Source of the DNA: an uncultured Poribacteria bacterium
GTDB lineage: Bacteria > Poribacteria > WGA-4E > WGA-3G
Direction: 5' to 3'
DNA: 64,000 bases
Assembly: GCA_951812525.1 (NCBI GenBank)
Contig: OX638316.1
Coordinates: 2,328,630 to 2,392,629, forward strand
Shown here piece after piece: positions 32,399-42,408 of this stretch (position 1 is the stretch's first letter; each line of letters opens with the position of its first letter). The position numbers and the translations under genes were made by a program. Below the pieces are notes generated by a model that worked only from the letters and a program-made list of their open reading frames with translations, searched no databases and was not told the origin of the DNA.

Positions 32399-35359
32399 AT
32401 GTTGTCAAATAAATTGACATTTTCCTTAGTTTTAGTTTTAATGTTTGCTTTCGTTGCAACGTCGGCTTTTGGTCAGAATGTGAGTGGCAATGTCAATGCT
32501 GATCGTGATGATACTGCTACTGGGCATCAAGGTGTTCCTGCAAACAATTTTATTGTGTATCAGCAGGATTCGGCTGCTAACGGTATAGTTGGATTCACCA
32601 CACTCGTGACAGCTGAGGCTGCTACTGTAGGCGAAAACGATCCGTTCCCGGATATAGAGCAACTCCTTAAATCTGGCGGCACGATTGAGTTGGTGTTGAA
32701 TATTGGTGATAAGCTTGCTGCAGATGCAACAGCGACCCATACCGTTCATGCAGATTCAGAGGAAAGAAATCCTGATGCTACTGATTTTGCGAGTCTGTTT
32801 AGGTCAACCCTTACCCCTGATGCTGCTTATAAGCAAAAGCACAGACTCGTCATCAGTGAAATTATGTGGGGTCGTGATCGTGGTGCTGTAGCAGATGCTG
32901 CAGATACTCTCAGTCAAGCTTCACAGTGGATTGAAATTTACAATCACGGTGCTGTGTTGAAAGAAGCCGACGAACTCTATCTTGTTTTCCATTCTGGGAA
33001 AATGGATCGTCTTGGCACGGTTGTTTCTATTGATCCTGATGGTGCTGGAACCACCGAAGAACCAAGAAATGTAGTGGTTGTTGATAGTGTTTCCACAGTC
33101 AATGGTTTTAGTGTCTATTGGGCACCGAAGGGTAACGGTGGTAGCAGCGGTCTCATCGGCACAGCAGGTCAAGCTGTCCTGCCGAGTGCCCTAAATTCGA
33201 TGTATCGGAAAGTCGGCCTTAAAATTGGTAAGTATGAGGTCAAGGATGGTAAACTTAAGGATCTCGGTCTTGGTACAGAAGCCGGCTCTTGGGAGAAATC
33301 CGCAGGGGCGGTTAACATGGGTGAGAATTTCATCGGTTCTCCTGGTTCTGTTCATGTCCAAGCCGGTGGTGTGGTGACGAAATTCGCGAAGTCCCCCAGT
33401 GCTGTCCCGCCGACTTACAACCTCGGCACTGACGCTGCACCGAAAAACCTTGATCCCGGTTCGGGCGTTATCATCAACGAGGTGCGCAATGACTCTACGG
33501 GTGCTAACCTTGATTGGATTGAGTTATTCAATAACACCGATCCCGCACCGGCGGGTGTTACGTCAACGAATGTAGGCGGTTGGGAACTGAGCATCGTCAC
33601 AAGAACACCGAAGGCTGGTAAAACAGAGGCTGATGCGCCTACCAAAGCCAACTTCGACTATAAGGATGAGGAACTCGCAGAATTGCCGACATATAAGTTG
33701 GCACCGGGTGAATATCTGGTTATCTATAACCGCGATCCTGCAGGCACTGGGCTTGCTGGTGGTGTGAGTATTGATGATGTGGCGAATCAAACCAACGTCA
33801 ACAAAGGCGCATCACACGTCTACACCGTCAGTGCAAACTTGGACTTGCCGTCTGACAAGAAGTTTCTTATCATCCTGAGAAGCGGTAACGATAAAATCGG
33901 CACGCACGAGAAGATTGTCGACTTTGCCGGTAACGGCTACTTCGAGCGGGTAGAGCCTAATGAGTTTGATACCCAAGTCTGGCCCTTCGTCGGTTGGACA
34001 GCGCCTGGCGATCAAACAGCCGTGGGTGATAACACCTTCGCATCAGCGGATCAGTCATGGGGACGGAAAACCGAACTCGGACACGCCGTTGGCGATGCCG
34101 ATCCGACTGTGGCTGCCAAACGTGCGAGTACGCAGCTGAATCGTGGTGTCTATTGGCCCAAGGGTCGTGAAGGCAACAGGATGCATAAAGACGACTGGCT
34201 GTCCTTTGGATATATGGGTACAGGTTATGATCGCGCTGCTGATGGACGCGGATCGCCTGGTACGCCCGGTTATCCGAATGTTGCTATCAACGTCATAGCA
34301 CACGATAGAGATGGCGCAGCGAAGCACACGGCGTATGCCTTTGGCGGAAGCGTCACGATTTCTGAAGTGATGTATGATGCCGGTCCTCGCTGGAATCTTG
34401 TGCAGTGGATCGAACTCTACAACTCATCGATGAGCGAAACGATTGACCTTGAAGGTTGGCGTCTTGAGATTCGCAACAAAGAAGACGTTGAATCCTACGT
34501 TGATTCGAGTTTCGACTTCGAGGCAGGTGCTAAGATTCTGCCGAATCAGACCATACTGCTCGTTTCGGGTGCCGGTACCAACGATGTTGATGCCGACCGC
34601 GTCTATAACCTCTATCAACACCATCGTCGTGAGCTTGGATTGCTTGCACGTGATTCTATCCTGTTGTCTCGCACAGGCTTCTATTTGAGCTTGCATGCGA
34701 AGGTCAACGAAGGCGGCAGAACGGCTTTGAAGATGATAGACGAAGCGGGCAATGTTTCTGTCACAGGTGCGCAACGCATGGTGATGTGGGAACTGCCTAC
34801 ACGCGATCCTGCGGCACGTCAATCGTTGATACGTCAATATGGAAGTCGTGTGATTGACGGTACACCGGATGCGGCAGACGATGGCACGATGGATACGTCG
34901 TGGAAACAGTCTGACATTTCTGGTGCAGGCTTGGCATACTATGGACACCGCAACGACATCGGCACACCCGGTTTCCGTCTCGGTGGACCGCTGCCCGTAT
35001 CGCTGTCGAGTTTCCGTCCGGTTCGCAACCAAACCACTGGTCATGTTGATATTACGTGGGTCACACAGTCTGAGCTGAACAACGCTGGATTCAATATCCT
35101 GCGGAGTGAAGGCAAAGGCAGTGCGTTCAAGGTTATTAATGTGAAAGGTATCGTTCCTGGACACGGCACGACGTCTGAAAAGCACGTGTACACGTTCACG
35201 GACACGACTGCGAAACCCAACGTTGTATACTACTACCAGATCGAGGATGTCTCTTTAGATGGCAAGCGCACAACCCTGCGCAGCACCCATCTACGGGGTA
35301 ACGTCTCCGCCTCTGGTAAGTTGACCACAACGTGGAGTAATTTGAAATTACAGAAGTAA
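32399..35359 (+). CDS. secreted multi-domain lamin-tail protein
   Basis: 986 residues from ATG 32399 with AATGGAGGAA upstream. The signal peptide is KLTFSLVLVLMFAFVATSAF followed by GQ. Lamin-tail-like domains start near residues 150 (LVISEIMWGRDRGAVADAAD), 356 (GVIINEVRNDSTGANLDWIE) and 652 (VTISEVMYDAGPRWNLVQWI). From about residue 862 a C-terminal module begins GPLPVSLSSFRPVR and ends KLTTTWSNLKLQK, with ELNNAGFNILRSE inside. I recall this module from many Poribacteria-type exported proteins; it may be a sorting or fibronectin-like domain. Bacterial lamin-tail domains bind surfaces or nucleases in others; no enzyme motif is seen. A damaged paralogue lies upstream. Confidence 0.88.
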   Translation: MLSNKLTFSLVLVLMFAFVATSAFGQNVSGNVNADRDDTATGHQGVPANNFIVYQQDSAANGIVGFTTLVTAEAATVGENDPFPDIEQLLKSGGTIELVLNIGDKLAADATATHTVHADSEERNPDATDFASLFRSTLTPDAAYKQKHRLVISEIMWGRDRGAVADAADTLSQASQWIEIYNHGAVLKEADELYLVFHSGKMDRLGTVVSIDPDGAGTTEEPRNVVVVDSVSTVNGFSVYWAPKGNGGSSGLIGTAGQAVLPSALNSMYRKVGLKIGKYEVKDGKLKDLGLGTEAGSWEKSAGAVNMGENFIGSPGSVHVQAGGVVTKFAKSPSAVPPTYNLGTDAAPKNLDPGSGVIINEVRNDSTGANLDWIELFNNTDPAPAGVTSTNVGGWELSIVTRTPKAGKTEADAPTKANFDYKDEELAELPTYKLAPGEYLVIYNRDPAGTGLAGGVSIDDVANQTNVNKGASHVYTVSANLDLPSDKKFLIILRSGNDKIGTHEKIVDFAGNGYFERVEPNEFDTQVWPFVGWTAPGDQTAVGDNTFASADQSWGRKTELGHAVGDADPTVAAKRASTQLNRGVYWPKGREGNRMHKDDWLSFGYMGTGYDRAADGRGSPGTPGYPNVAINVIAHDRDGAAKHTAYAFGGSVTISEVMYDAGPRWNLVQWIELYNSSMSETIDLEGWRLEIRNKEDVESYVDSSFDFEAGAKILPNQTILLVSGAGTNDVDADRVYNLYQHHRRELGLLARDSILLSRTGFYLSLHAKVNEGGRTALKMIDEAGNVSVTGAQRMVMWELPTRDPAARQSLIRQYGSRVIDGTPDAADDGTMDTSWKQSDISGAGLAYYGHRNDIGTPGFRLGGPLPVSLSSFRPVRNQTTGHVDITWVTQSELNNAGFNILRSEGKGSAFKVINVKGIVPGHGTTSEKHVYTFTDTTAKPNVVYYYQIEDVSLDGKRTTLRSTHLRGNVSASGKLTTTWSNLKLQK

Positions 35360-35388
35360 CTCAGGGATATTCTAACTAACCTACCCGG

Positions 35389-35426
35389 CAGGGCGGTGGA
35401 CTTCGGTTCACCGCCCTGTTTTTTTA
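35389..35426 (+). terminator. Rho-independent terminator of the lamin-tail gene
   Basis: Ten-bp stem CAGGGCGGTG/CACCGCCCTG, then eight T. It begins 30 bp after the stop codon. Confidence 0.95.
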
Positions 35427-36505
35427 TTGGCTGTCGGTTGTCAGCATCAGCTGTCAGTATCCTTGAAATAGGTAGGTTCGGTTTTCAATCGCACCAATTA
35501 TGTTGTCTGAATCAGGATTTACAGGATTTTAGGATTTGCAAGATTTTTTGTTGTCTGAATCACGGATTACGCGGATTACACGAATTGCGCGGATTTTAAG
35601 AGGTTTTTTGTATGAATCTGGAATGCTATACAGATGTTGCTTCCCGGAATCAACGTCGAATGCGCGTAAATCAACGTCAAGTGTGCGTGTGGCACTTGCG
35701 GGCATTCGGCGGGAGTGCGAATCTGATTATGTTCGTTATTCTATAGACATATCACACCTCAGGCGTGAAGATCTGAAACGTAAAGTTTGCGTATCCGTCT
35801 ACTGTGTCCAGTGTATATGTGTTTTGTTTTTTTTGGCAACTGCGCATAATATTCCACCTGTTCCAATCCCATTCTTTGCTCCAGCGGAGCAATATGTCTA
35901 TAGAAAGATGTGCACCAAATGTCCGCACTCCAGCGGAGTGCTATGTATATACGCACCCTTCGTCTTCGTGTGCGTTTATTCCCAAAACAGATGCAGGCAT
36001 CCTGCCAATCCTCAAATCCTGTAAATCCTGATTCTGACAAAAATAAAAAAACACTCCTATCCGTAACCAATACCCCCAATTAAACGTATTAAAAACGAAA
36101 TTGCCGAAATAACCACGTCATCGCAAAAGAAATTTAATGAAGAAAGTTCACAACTCAGTTAACTAATAGCAGGTAGCTGACAGCCAATAAAATACTTGAC
36201 ATCACCACCTTATTTATGGTAAAATTACCTAAACGACTTTCTATATACCGGCGATGCTGCAATGCTCGTCCAACCGCAGACTTTTACATGGGCAGTGCCG
36301 TATGGACTGACCATATACAGATTTGAATAGATTAAGACGAATACAAATGGGATAGACGAATAGAGGTTAGCTGTTGGTTTTTGGAAACGACCAACCCCTA
36401 ATTGCCAACCGCCAACCGCCAACTAATAGACAGCGAGGCACACGTGCGGGTTTCCCCACGAAGCCCGCGCTGAGATCGAAAATCTAAAGAGAGGTATATT
36501 TTTTC
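35427..36505. other. repeat-rich intergenic region
   Basis: Holds a GCTGAC-type repeat (35428-35460), a GTAG palindrome (about 35471-35495), two TGAATCAGGATTTACAGGAT / GAATCACGGATTACGCGG repeats (35505-35600), a GTGTGGCACTTGCGG motif also found near 58162, and family-2 palindromes with the CTATAGACATAT tail (35748-35770, 35878-35955). From 36365 GCCAACCGCCAAC repeats appear. I see no gene. Confidence 0.7.
36196..36225 (+). promoter_or_regulatory. candidate promoter of the 1,336-residue surface protein gene
   Basis: TTGACA (36196-36201), 18-bp spacer, TAAAAT (36220-36225). It would give a leader of about 275 nt before ATG 36506. Confidence 0.6.
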
Positions 36506-39500
36506 ATGAAGAACTTAATGACACAAAGATTCGTCCTCGGTGTGCTGATGATGCTCGTGCTAGCGTTTGGTGTGCCAGGTATTGCAGATGCTGTCGAGGA
36601 TCCTGGAACCAGTTTGACTCAAGCTGATGGTGCTGCTGATGGGCAGATTCTCCATTCGTATTCCGTTGGTGAACCGTATACATTGTCTGGAATACCCGCT
36701 TTTCAAGGCACTAGACCCGGTACGGTCGAGACCGTCACGATTAGTAGGACTGGAGGTATCACGTTTCTAACTCCCCCCACTTCCGCCTCCAGCATATCCT
36801 TGAGAGAGACGGAAACGGATGGTCCTACTGATGGGGGTCTTACTCCTCTTCCATCTACCACTGCTCTCACATCTCTCAGGATAGGTTTCAGAAGCGCAGG
36901 TAGACAGACAGTTACAATAAGAGGGACAGAGTATACACAGAATGTGGATAACAACGGTCCGATTCCTAATAGCTACAGTTCAGAGAGTTGGAGCTATATT
37001 TATATCTTTCACGTGATGCAACCTACCACTAGCAGAACAGCATCTGTTACCTTGGATGGTCAAAATCAAGGATATAAAACAGGGGTCTTTACTGGTAGTG
37101 ATATAAAAATTCATAGCGGAAGTGGTAACTCTGCTGTTACATACACGGTGTCGAACGGGGATACTCTCACGATAGGGCATCGAGATTCTAGTCTAACTCC
37201 ATCGCTTACGTCTGGTTCTATTGTATCAAGTGCCTTTGATGTGCGTCTGCAAACGACTGGCACGGCTGAGGTGACTGCACAAGTTCAAGGTTCTGATGTA
37301 GTCAAGAGGGTTGTTTATATTCAAGGACAGCCTACGCTGACCGTAACTAGTCCGGAGGATAATGATGGTGATGGGGTGGGTGGTGATGCTAATAACGGGA
37401 GTAAGTCTAACTCAGGACGAATTAATGAGGTGATTAGGACTCATACTGATGGTGCCGGTGCTTTTGAGGCTACAGTAACGGATGGTGCTACTACTGGTGT
37501 CCCTGGGATTGTAGTCAAGTTTCACGCCAACAGGGGCGGTGCTGTCGGGGGCTGGGTGGTGTCTAGAGGAGGGATCTTGGTTGACTCTAATAACCAGGTC
37601 AAGACGCTACAGAGTGAGACAGGAGTGACGTTGTACGTTCGGACCGATAGTGATGGTAAAGCTAGCGTTGACTTCCAGCTTGGGACTGACAGGAAACAGG
37701 ATGTTACCGTTACGGCTGTGGGGCAGTCGAAAGTGGTGAGTATGTATGCTAATGTTCCTGGCTCTGGAAGGGAATTGGTTGACATTAGCAGTACCAGTCG
37801 TGCAGGAAAATACGATTTGCGTGTGACGGCGGAGGAGGACAATCAGCCGGTTACAACTAATGTAAGGGTTGAATTCACAACAAGCGACGGAACATTAGAC
37901 GACCCGAGCGATACAATAGTCGCAACCGTAGCTCCTCTAACTGTTATTCCTGATACACGAGGTGTAGCGTTTGTCGTCTTTGACCCAGACAACGATTCGG
38001 GTCCCCTGACAGTTACTGCGCGTCTTTGGGATACAGACGGTACAGACGATGTTACTGATGATACACTTCTTGATCAAACGGTTATTAACGTCAGAGGTGG
38101 AAGCACAAGACAGCCGATACAGAACCAACCCACAACCCCGTCCCTGACACTTTCTCAGTCAACAATCAGCGGGGCTGCGAATTCGGGAGCGAATATTATC
38201 GCAACTGTGCGAGATGCCAATCAGAACCTGGTATCAGGTGTGCAAGTCACATTTAGCGTCAATGGGGTTGCTGTGGCTGTACCGACAACCAATCCCTTGG
38301 GGCAAGCGTCGGCATCAATCATTCTGCCAAGCGGTGGCGGCACATTGAGTGCGTCATCTCTTTATGGCTCTGCGAGTGCGACCATTAGCATTACCGGTAC
38401 ACCATCGCCAACACCCGCACCTACACCCACGCCAACAGTTGGAGAACCAGCGCGACTCACCATCTCTGGTAACAGCAGCCTGACCGGTGATGTCAACAGG
38501 CGTCTTGATAATGGTCTAACCGTCCGCGTCGTAGATAGTGGCGGCACCGGTGTCGTAGGCGAAGTCGTCTCCTTCCGTGTTACGGAAGGTAGGGGTCGAC
38601 TCTCACCCGCCCGTCCCCGGACGGATAGTAGCGGCTATGCCGAGGCAGGCTTCACACCGCTCTCGACGGGAACGATTGAGATCCAGGCGGTTTTGGGTAA
38701 CCTTTCACCGGTAACCTTCACAATTACTACTGGTGAACCACCGGATGCGATCAAGAAAATCTCTGGCGACAACCAGAGCGGTAGACCCGGTGCTGCACTC
38801 GCCAACCCGTTTGTCGTTGAAGTCGTTGACGAAAACGATGATCTGGTTTCGGGTGTCTCTGTAACGTTTTCAGTCACTGCTGGTGGCGGTAGTGTCTCAC
38901 CGATGAGTGCGACGACGAACAACAGCGGACGCGCACAGACAACCCTCACACTCGGCGATGCGGTCGGTGATAACACCGTTACCGCAAGTGTTACGGGTCT
39001 CCCTCGGGTAACGTTTACAGCCGGTGCTGGTGCGGAGGTGCTTGTTAGAGCGGCACAGCGTGCGCCGATATACTGGGTCAGCAGGGATGATGGTAAACTC
39101 CACCGCCTAGTCGCTGACGAAGTCGAGAACCTCGCCCCGAATGTCACGGGTGTCACGAGCATCGCAGTTGATACGGCGAACGGACTTCTCTACTTTGCTG
39201 TAGAGACGGGTAATAACAGAGGCGCAATCCGGCGTTCGCGGCTCACGGGTGGGAACGTCCAAACAGTCAGAGAGTTGTTGAGCGTCCCGATGAGTATTGC
39301 GCTGGACGGTTCTGGTGGCACGATCTACTGGACGACTTCTGGCAAGATTATGAGCATGGCGACAGAGGGGAGCACGAAGGTCACCAAGATCCTCGATAAC
39401 CTCGCCAGTCCGACAGCACTCGCTGTATCGAACGGTTATCTCTATTGGGCGGAACCGCTCGGTAGGATTCGTCGTGTGAGTCTGACTGCTAGTCAGAAGG

Positions 39501-40516
39501 TCGCCGCGAATATTGCCACAGGCTTGGGTGAACCGGCGAGTCTTGCGATTGCGAAAGGTAAAATATACTGGGTCGAACGGAACGGTGGCGGTAAACTCCA
39601 ACGCGCCAATCTCAACGGCACGAACATCGAACAACTCAGGACCTTCACTGGCGGTGCTCCGCTGGGAGTTGCCGTTGATAGTTCAGATAACAGGATCTAC
39701 TGGACGCGACCGCAGGGCAAGATCCAGCGTTCAAATCTCGTGGGTAGATTCGTCAGTGACGTTGTCACTGGATTGGCGAGACCTGGTGCCATCGCACTCG
39801 GCGTGACAGCGGAACCTGTTGTTGGGCAAGTGACGCGGACACCGCAGACTCCCCAGACACCGCAGACTCCCCAGACGCCAACGACCTACTCGAAGTATGA
39901 CATTAACAGGGACGGCTCGGTCAACAATGCCGATACACGTCTTGTCGCAAGGGTAATAGCGGCTGGCGGTGACCCTACAGATAATCCGCGTACTGATGTT
40001 GACGACGACGGTGATGTCGATGTTACCGACCTGATTTTTGTCATTGGCAACCTCGACGACGATGTCGCTGCACCGGCGATCGATGTCGATCTGACGGCGA
40101 TGGATATGGATTTCGATCGGGTTTCGGAGCAAATTGAGGCGTTGCTCGCATCGGGTGACAGATCTCACGCCGCGCAACGGGCGTTGATGTATCTCCAACA
40201 CCTGTTGGCATCCGCACGACCTGACGCAACGGTGTTGTTGACGAACTATCCGAATCCGTTCAACCCTGAAACGTGGATACCCTATCACTTGGCGACGAGC
40301 ACAGATGTGAAGATTAACATCTACAATGCACAAGGCATCTTGGTGCGTGCGTTGACGCTCGGTCATCAATCAGCGGGTTACTACACGAGCCGGAGTCGAG
40401 CGGCATATTGGGATGGTCGGAATGCCCTCGGTGAACGCGTTGCGAGTGGTATCTATTTCTACCAGTTGCAAGCCGACGAGATTTCGCCAATGCGGAAGAT
40501 GGTTATCCTGAAGTAG
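36506..40516 (+). CDS. large secreted protein: Ig-like, YWTD propeller, dockerin, FlgD-like tail
   Basis: 1,336 residues. Signal peptide MMLVLAFGVPGIADA near residues 15-30. Bacterial Ig-like (Big_1/invasin) modules include residues about 650-745 and 747-850 (VSGVSVTFSVTAGGGSVSP). A six-bladed YWTD-type propeller spans about 852-1105 (IYWVSRDDGKLHRL, LYFAVETGNNRGAIRRS, IYWTTSGKIMSMATEGS). Then comes a TPQ linker (about 1112-1125), a dockerin-like Ca-binding pair (DINRDGSVNNADTRL, DVDDDGDVDVTDL) and the tail NYPNPFNPETWIPYHLA to MRKMVILK. The tail resembles FlgD-Ig/type IX sorting domains. Likely cell-surface adhesion or assembly. The ribosome-binding site (AGAGAGG) is 12 nt upstream. Confidence 0.9.
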   Translation: MKNLMTQRFVLGVLMMLVLAFGVPGIADAVEDPGTSLTQADGAADGQILHSYSVGEPYTLSGIPAFQGTRPGTVETVTISRTGGITFLTPPTSASSISLRETETDGPTDGGLTPLPSTTALTSLRIGFRSAGRQTVTIRGTEYTQNVDNNGPIPNSYSSESWSYIYIFHVMQPTTSRTASVTLDGQNQGYKTGVFTGSDIKIHSGSGNSAVTYTVSNGDTLTIGHRDSSLTPSLTSGSIVSSAFDVRLQTTGTAEVTAQVQGSDVVKRVVYIQGQPTLTVTSPEDNDGDGVGGDANNGSKSNSGRINEVIRTHTDGAGAFEATVTDGATTGVPGIVVKFHANRGGAVGGWVVSRGGILVDSNNQVKTLQSETGVTLYVRTDSDGKASVDFQLGTDRKQDVTVTAVGQSKVVSMYANVPGSGRELVDISSTSRAGKYDLRVTAEEDNQPVTTNVRVEFTTSDGTLDDPSDTIVATVAPLTVIPDTRGVAFVVFDPDNDSGPLTVTARLWDTDGTDDVTDDTLLDQTVINVRGGSTRQPIQNQPTTPSLTLSQSTISGAANSGANIIATVRDANQNLVSGVQVTFSVNGVAVAVPTTNPLGQASASIILPSGGGTLSASSLYGSASATISITGTPSPTPAPTPTPTVGEPARLTISGNSSLTGDVNRRLDNGLTVRVVDSGGTGVVGEVVSFRVTEGRGRLSPARPRTDSSGYAEAGFTPLSTGTIEIQAVLGNLSPVTFTITTGEPPDAIKKISGDNQSGRPGAALANPFVVEVVDENDDLVSGVSVTFSVTAGGGSVSPMSATTNNSGRAQTTLTLGDAVGDNTVTASVTGLPRVTFTAGAGAEVLVRAAQRAPIYWVSRDDGKLHRLVADEVENLAPNVTGVTSIAVDTANGLLYFAVETGNNRGAIRRSRLTGGNVQTVRELLSVPMSIALDGSGGTIYWTTSGKIMSMATEGSTKVTKILDNLASPTALAVSNGYLYWAEPLGRIRRVSLTASQKVAANIATGLGEPASLAIAKGKIYWVERNGGGKLQRANLNGTNIEQLRTFTGGAPLGVAVDSSDNRIYWTRPQGKIQRSNLVGRFVSDVVTGLARPGAIALGVTAEPVVGQVTRTPQTPQTPQTPQTPTTYSKYDINRDGSVNNADTRLVARVIAAGGDPTDNPRTDVDDDGDVDVTDLIFVIGNLDDDVAAPAIDVDLTAMDMDFDRVSEQIEALLASGDRSHAAQRALMYLQHLLASARPDATVLLTNYPNPFNPETWIPYHLATSTDVKINIYNAQGILVRALTLGHQSAGYYTSRSRAAYWDGRNALGERVASGIYFYQLQADEISPMRKMVILK

Positions 40517-40528
40517 AATCAAACAATA

Positions 40529-40553
40529 GTAGGCGAGGTTTGCAACCTCGCCG
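40529..40553. repeat. solitary GTAG palindrome
   Basis: GTAG followed by GCGAGGTT/AACCTCGC, 12 bp after the stop codon, ahead of the terminator. Confidence 0.8.
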
Positions 40554-40573
40554 GACCTCTCTTAGATAACACG

Positions 40574-40606
40574 AAAGGCGCGGTTTTCGGACCGCGCCTT
40601 TTTTTC
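40574..40606 (+). terminator. Rho-independent terminator after the 1,336-residue gene
   Basis: Stem AAAGGCGCGGT/ACCGCGCCTTT, loop TTTCGG, seven-T run. Confidence 0.93.
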
Positions 40607-40650
40607 TCTACCCTTGTATTCCCGGTTTCCTCGGTATTCCCGGTTTCCCC

Positions 40651-41160
40651 GGTAGGCACGGTTTCCCAACCGTGCCGGTCATCTCTCTCAAACCCATCAA
40701 CCCCGGTAGGCACGGTTTTGCGGCGTACTCGACCAAATGCGACCTGCATTCCTAACCGTGCCGATCTTCTTTCTCAAACTGATCATCCTCGGTAGGCACG
40801 GTTTCCTAACCGTGCCGGTCATCTCTCTCAAACCCATCAACCCCGGTAGGCACGGTTTCCTAACCGTGCCGGTCATCTCTCTCAAACTGATCATCCTCGG
40901 TAGGCACGGTTTTGCGGCGTACTCGACCCGGTTCATGCCCCGGTGAAGTCCACACGGACTTCATACCGTTGATTCTGAATGCCATAAGGCATTCATACCC
41001 GGTGAAGTCCACACGGACTTCATACCGTTGATTCTGATTCATGCGACCTGCATTCCCAACCGTGCCGTTCATCTTTCTCAAAGCCATCATCCCCGGTAGG
41101 CACGGTTTTGCGGCGTACTCGACCAAATGCGACCTGCATTCCCAACCGTGCCGGTTTCAG
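40651..41160. repeat. GTAG palindrome array 1, with nested insertions
   Basis: Six units about 54 bp apart: GGTAGGCACGGTT, loop TCCT or TCCC, AACCGTGCC, then a GGTCATCTCTCTCAAAC spacer. Units 1, 3 and 4 are clean. Units 2 (40705-40763), 5 (40899-41067) and 6 (41095-41153) are split at the loop by the same sequence (TTGCGGCGTACTCGACC ... ATGCGACCTGCATT). In unit 5 that insert is itself split by about 110 bp holding two GAAGTCC/GGACTTC hairpins and one GAATGCC/GGCATTC hairpin. Confidence 0.92.
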
Positions 41161-41225
41161 TATCTCCAGAAATCTGTTTGATTTTCAAATGTTAGATAGG
41201 TTAAAATAATAGAAACCGCGGTTAG

Positions 41226-41345
41226 ACCCGGTGCGGTTAGGAAACCGCACCTACCGTATGTGGGAATTTGAATATAATCCCGGTGCGGCATGTAAAGCTA
41301 AGACAAATTATGCTTTCGTAGCATAATTTGGAAACCGCACCTACC
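41226..41345. repeat. GGTGCGG palindromes, one split by a hairpin insert
   Basis: 41229-41258 is an intact GGTGCGGTTAGGAAACCGCACC palindrome written here as stem GGTGCGGTT. At 41279-41345 the same palindrome is split by CATGTAAAGCTAAGAC plus a hairpin AAATTATGCT/AGCATAATTT. An identical split copy is at 42409-42474. Confidence 0.85.
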
Positions 41346-41382
41346 GTTAAAATAATTCAAAGCGCAACCGAAAATATAAAAT

Positions 41383-41856
41383 ATGAAATATCGAAATCAC
41401 GATCTACGTAAAGGCAGAGTCTCAATACCGGGAGCATATTATCATATTATTATCAACACACACCAGCGACAGCAGCTTCTCGCGAATGACGGGGTTGCAT
41501 CAATTATCTTTGAAACATTTGCTTGGTTAGAAGCCAAACACCGGCTCAGATGGATCTGTATTATGATTATGCCTGACCATGTGCATACAATCATTGAACT
41601 TGGTGCTGGGCAGACTCTCGCCAAGGTTATGCATTCGCTGAAATTATTTACAGCACGCAAAATCAATGAACGCTTATCACGGGATGGGACTTTCTGGCAG
41701 CACGGTTATAGCGATTGGGCGATTCGTACCGAAGAGACATTAAACAACACCATTCGTTATTGTTATGCGAATCCGGTGAAAGAAGGTATAGTAAAATCAG
41801 CTCAGGATTATCCGTATTGGCGGTGCAAATTTGACATGGTAGGAGAGGTTTCCTAA
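41383..41856 (+). CDS. REP-associated tyrosine transposase (RAYT, Y1 family)
   Basis: 157 residues from ATG 41383. The HUH motif is MPDHVHTIIELG; the catalytic tyrosine is in TIRYCYANPVKEGIV; the N-terminus (RVSIPGAYYHIIINTHQR) and the WQHGYSDWAIR region are those of RAYTs. In other bacteria RAYTs process REP hairpins with a GTAG/GTGG head. Here GTAG palindromes flank both sides, and the stop codon TAA itself lies in a palindrome (GGTTTCCTAACC). No Shine-Dalgarno site is seen. It is probably the mobiliser of this window's GTAG palindromes. Confidence 0.92.
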   Translation: MKYRNHDLRKGRVSIPGAYYHIIINTHQRQQLLANDGVASIIFETFAWLEAKHRLRWICIMIMPDHVHTIIELGAGQTLAKVMHSLKLFTARKINERLSRDGTFWQHGYSDWAIRTEETLNNTIRYCYANPVKEGIVKSAQDYPYWRCKFDMVGEVS

Positions 41857-42067
41857 CCGTGTCGGACCCATCAACCCCGGTAGGCACGGTTTCCTCGGTA
41901 GGCACGGTTTCCTCGGTAGGCACGGTTTCCTCGGTAGGCACGGTTTCCCAACCGTGCCGTTCATCTTTCTCAAACCCATCTTCCCCGGTAGGCACGGTTT
42001 CCTAACCGTGCCGGTCATCTCTCTCGAACTCATCAGCCTTGGTAGTCCTGGTTTCCTAACCGTGCCG
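41841..42067. repeat. GTAG palindrome array 2
   Basis: Begins inside the RAYT 3' end. An 18-bp half-unit (GGTAGGCACGGTTTCCTC) is repeated three times from 41879, followed by complete palindromes at 41933-41959, 41987-42013 and 42041-42067, with the same CATCTCTCTC-type spacers as array 1. Confidence 0.92.
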
Positions 42068-42143
42068 TTTTCAGTATTTCCAGAAATCTGTTTGATTTTC
42101 AAATATTAGGTGGGTTAAAATAATAGAAACCGCGGTTAGTCCG

Positions 42144-42390
42144 TCACGGTTAGGAAACCGTGCTTACCGTGTGTGGTATTGTTAGCTGCCCGTCACGGTT
42201 AGGAAACCGTGTTTACCGTGTGAGGTATTGTTAGTTAGTCCGTCACGGTTAGGAAACCGTGCTTACCGTGTGTGGCATTGTTAGCTGCCCGTCACGGTTA
42301 GGAAACCGTGTTTACCGTGTGAGGTATTGTTAGTTAGCCCGTCACGGTTAGGAAACCGTGCCTACCGAGGAAACCGTGCTTACCGGTGTG
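42144..42390. repeat. GTAG palindrome array 3, opposite orientation
   Basis: Five units at about 50-bp period (starts 42144, 42194, 42244, 42293, 42343), each CACGGTTAGGAAACCGTG then CTTACC or TTTACC and a GTGTGGTATTGTTAG spacer. Two spacer types alternate, indicating duplication of a two-unit block. Confidence 0.92.
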
Positions 42391-42408
42391 TGGTGATTTA
42401 GATGTAAT

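Noticed and set aside
40697-41126. Minus-strand open frames with VRKPCLP repeats as genes
   Set aside because: They are simple translations of the 54-bp palindrome units and lack ribosome-binding sites.
40651-42390. Possible CRISPR array
   Set aside because: The repeats are regular, but the spacers are themselves near-identical repeats, the units are palindromic with a GTAG head, and no cas gene is present. A REP/RAYT array explains it.
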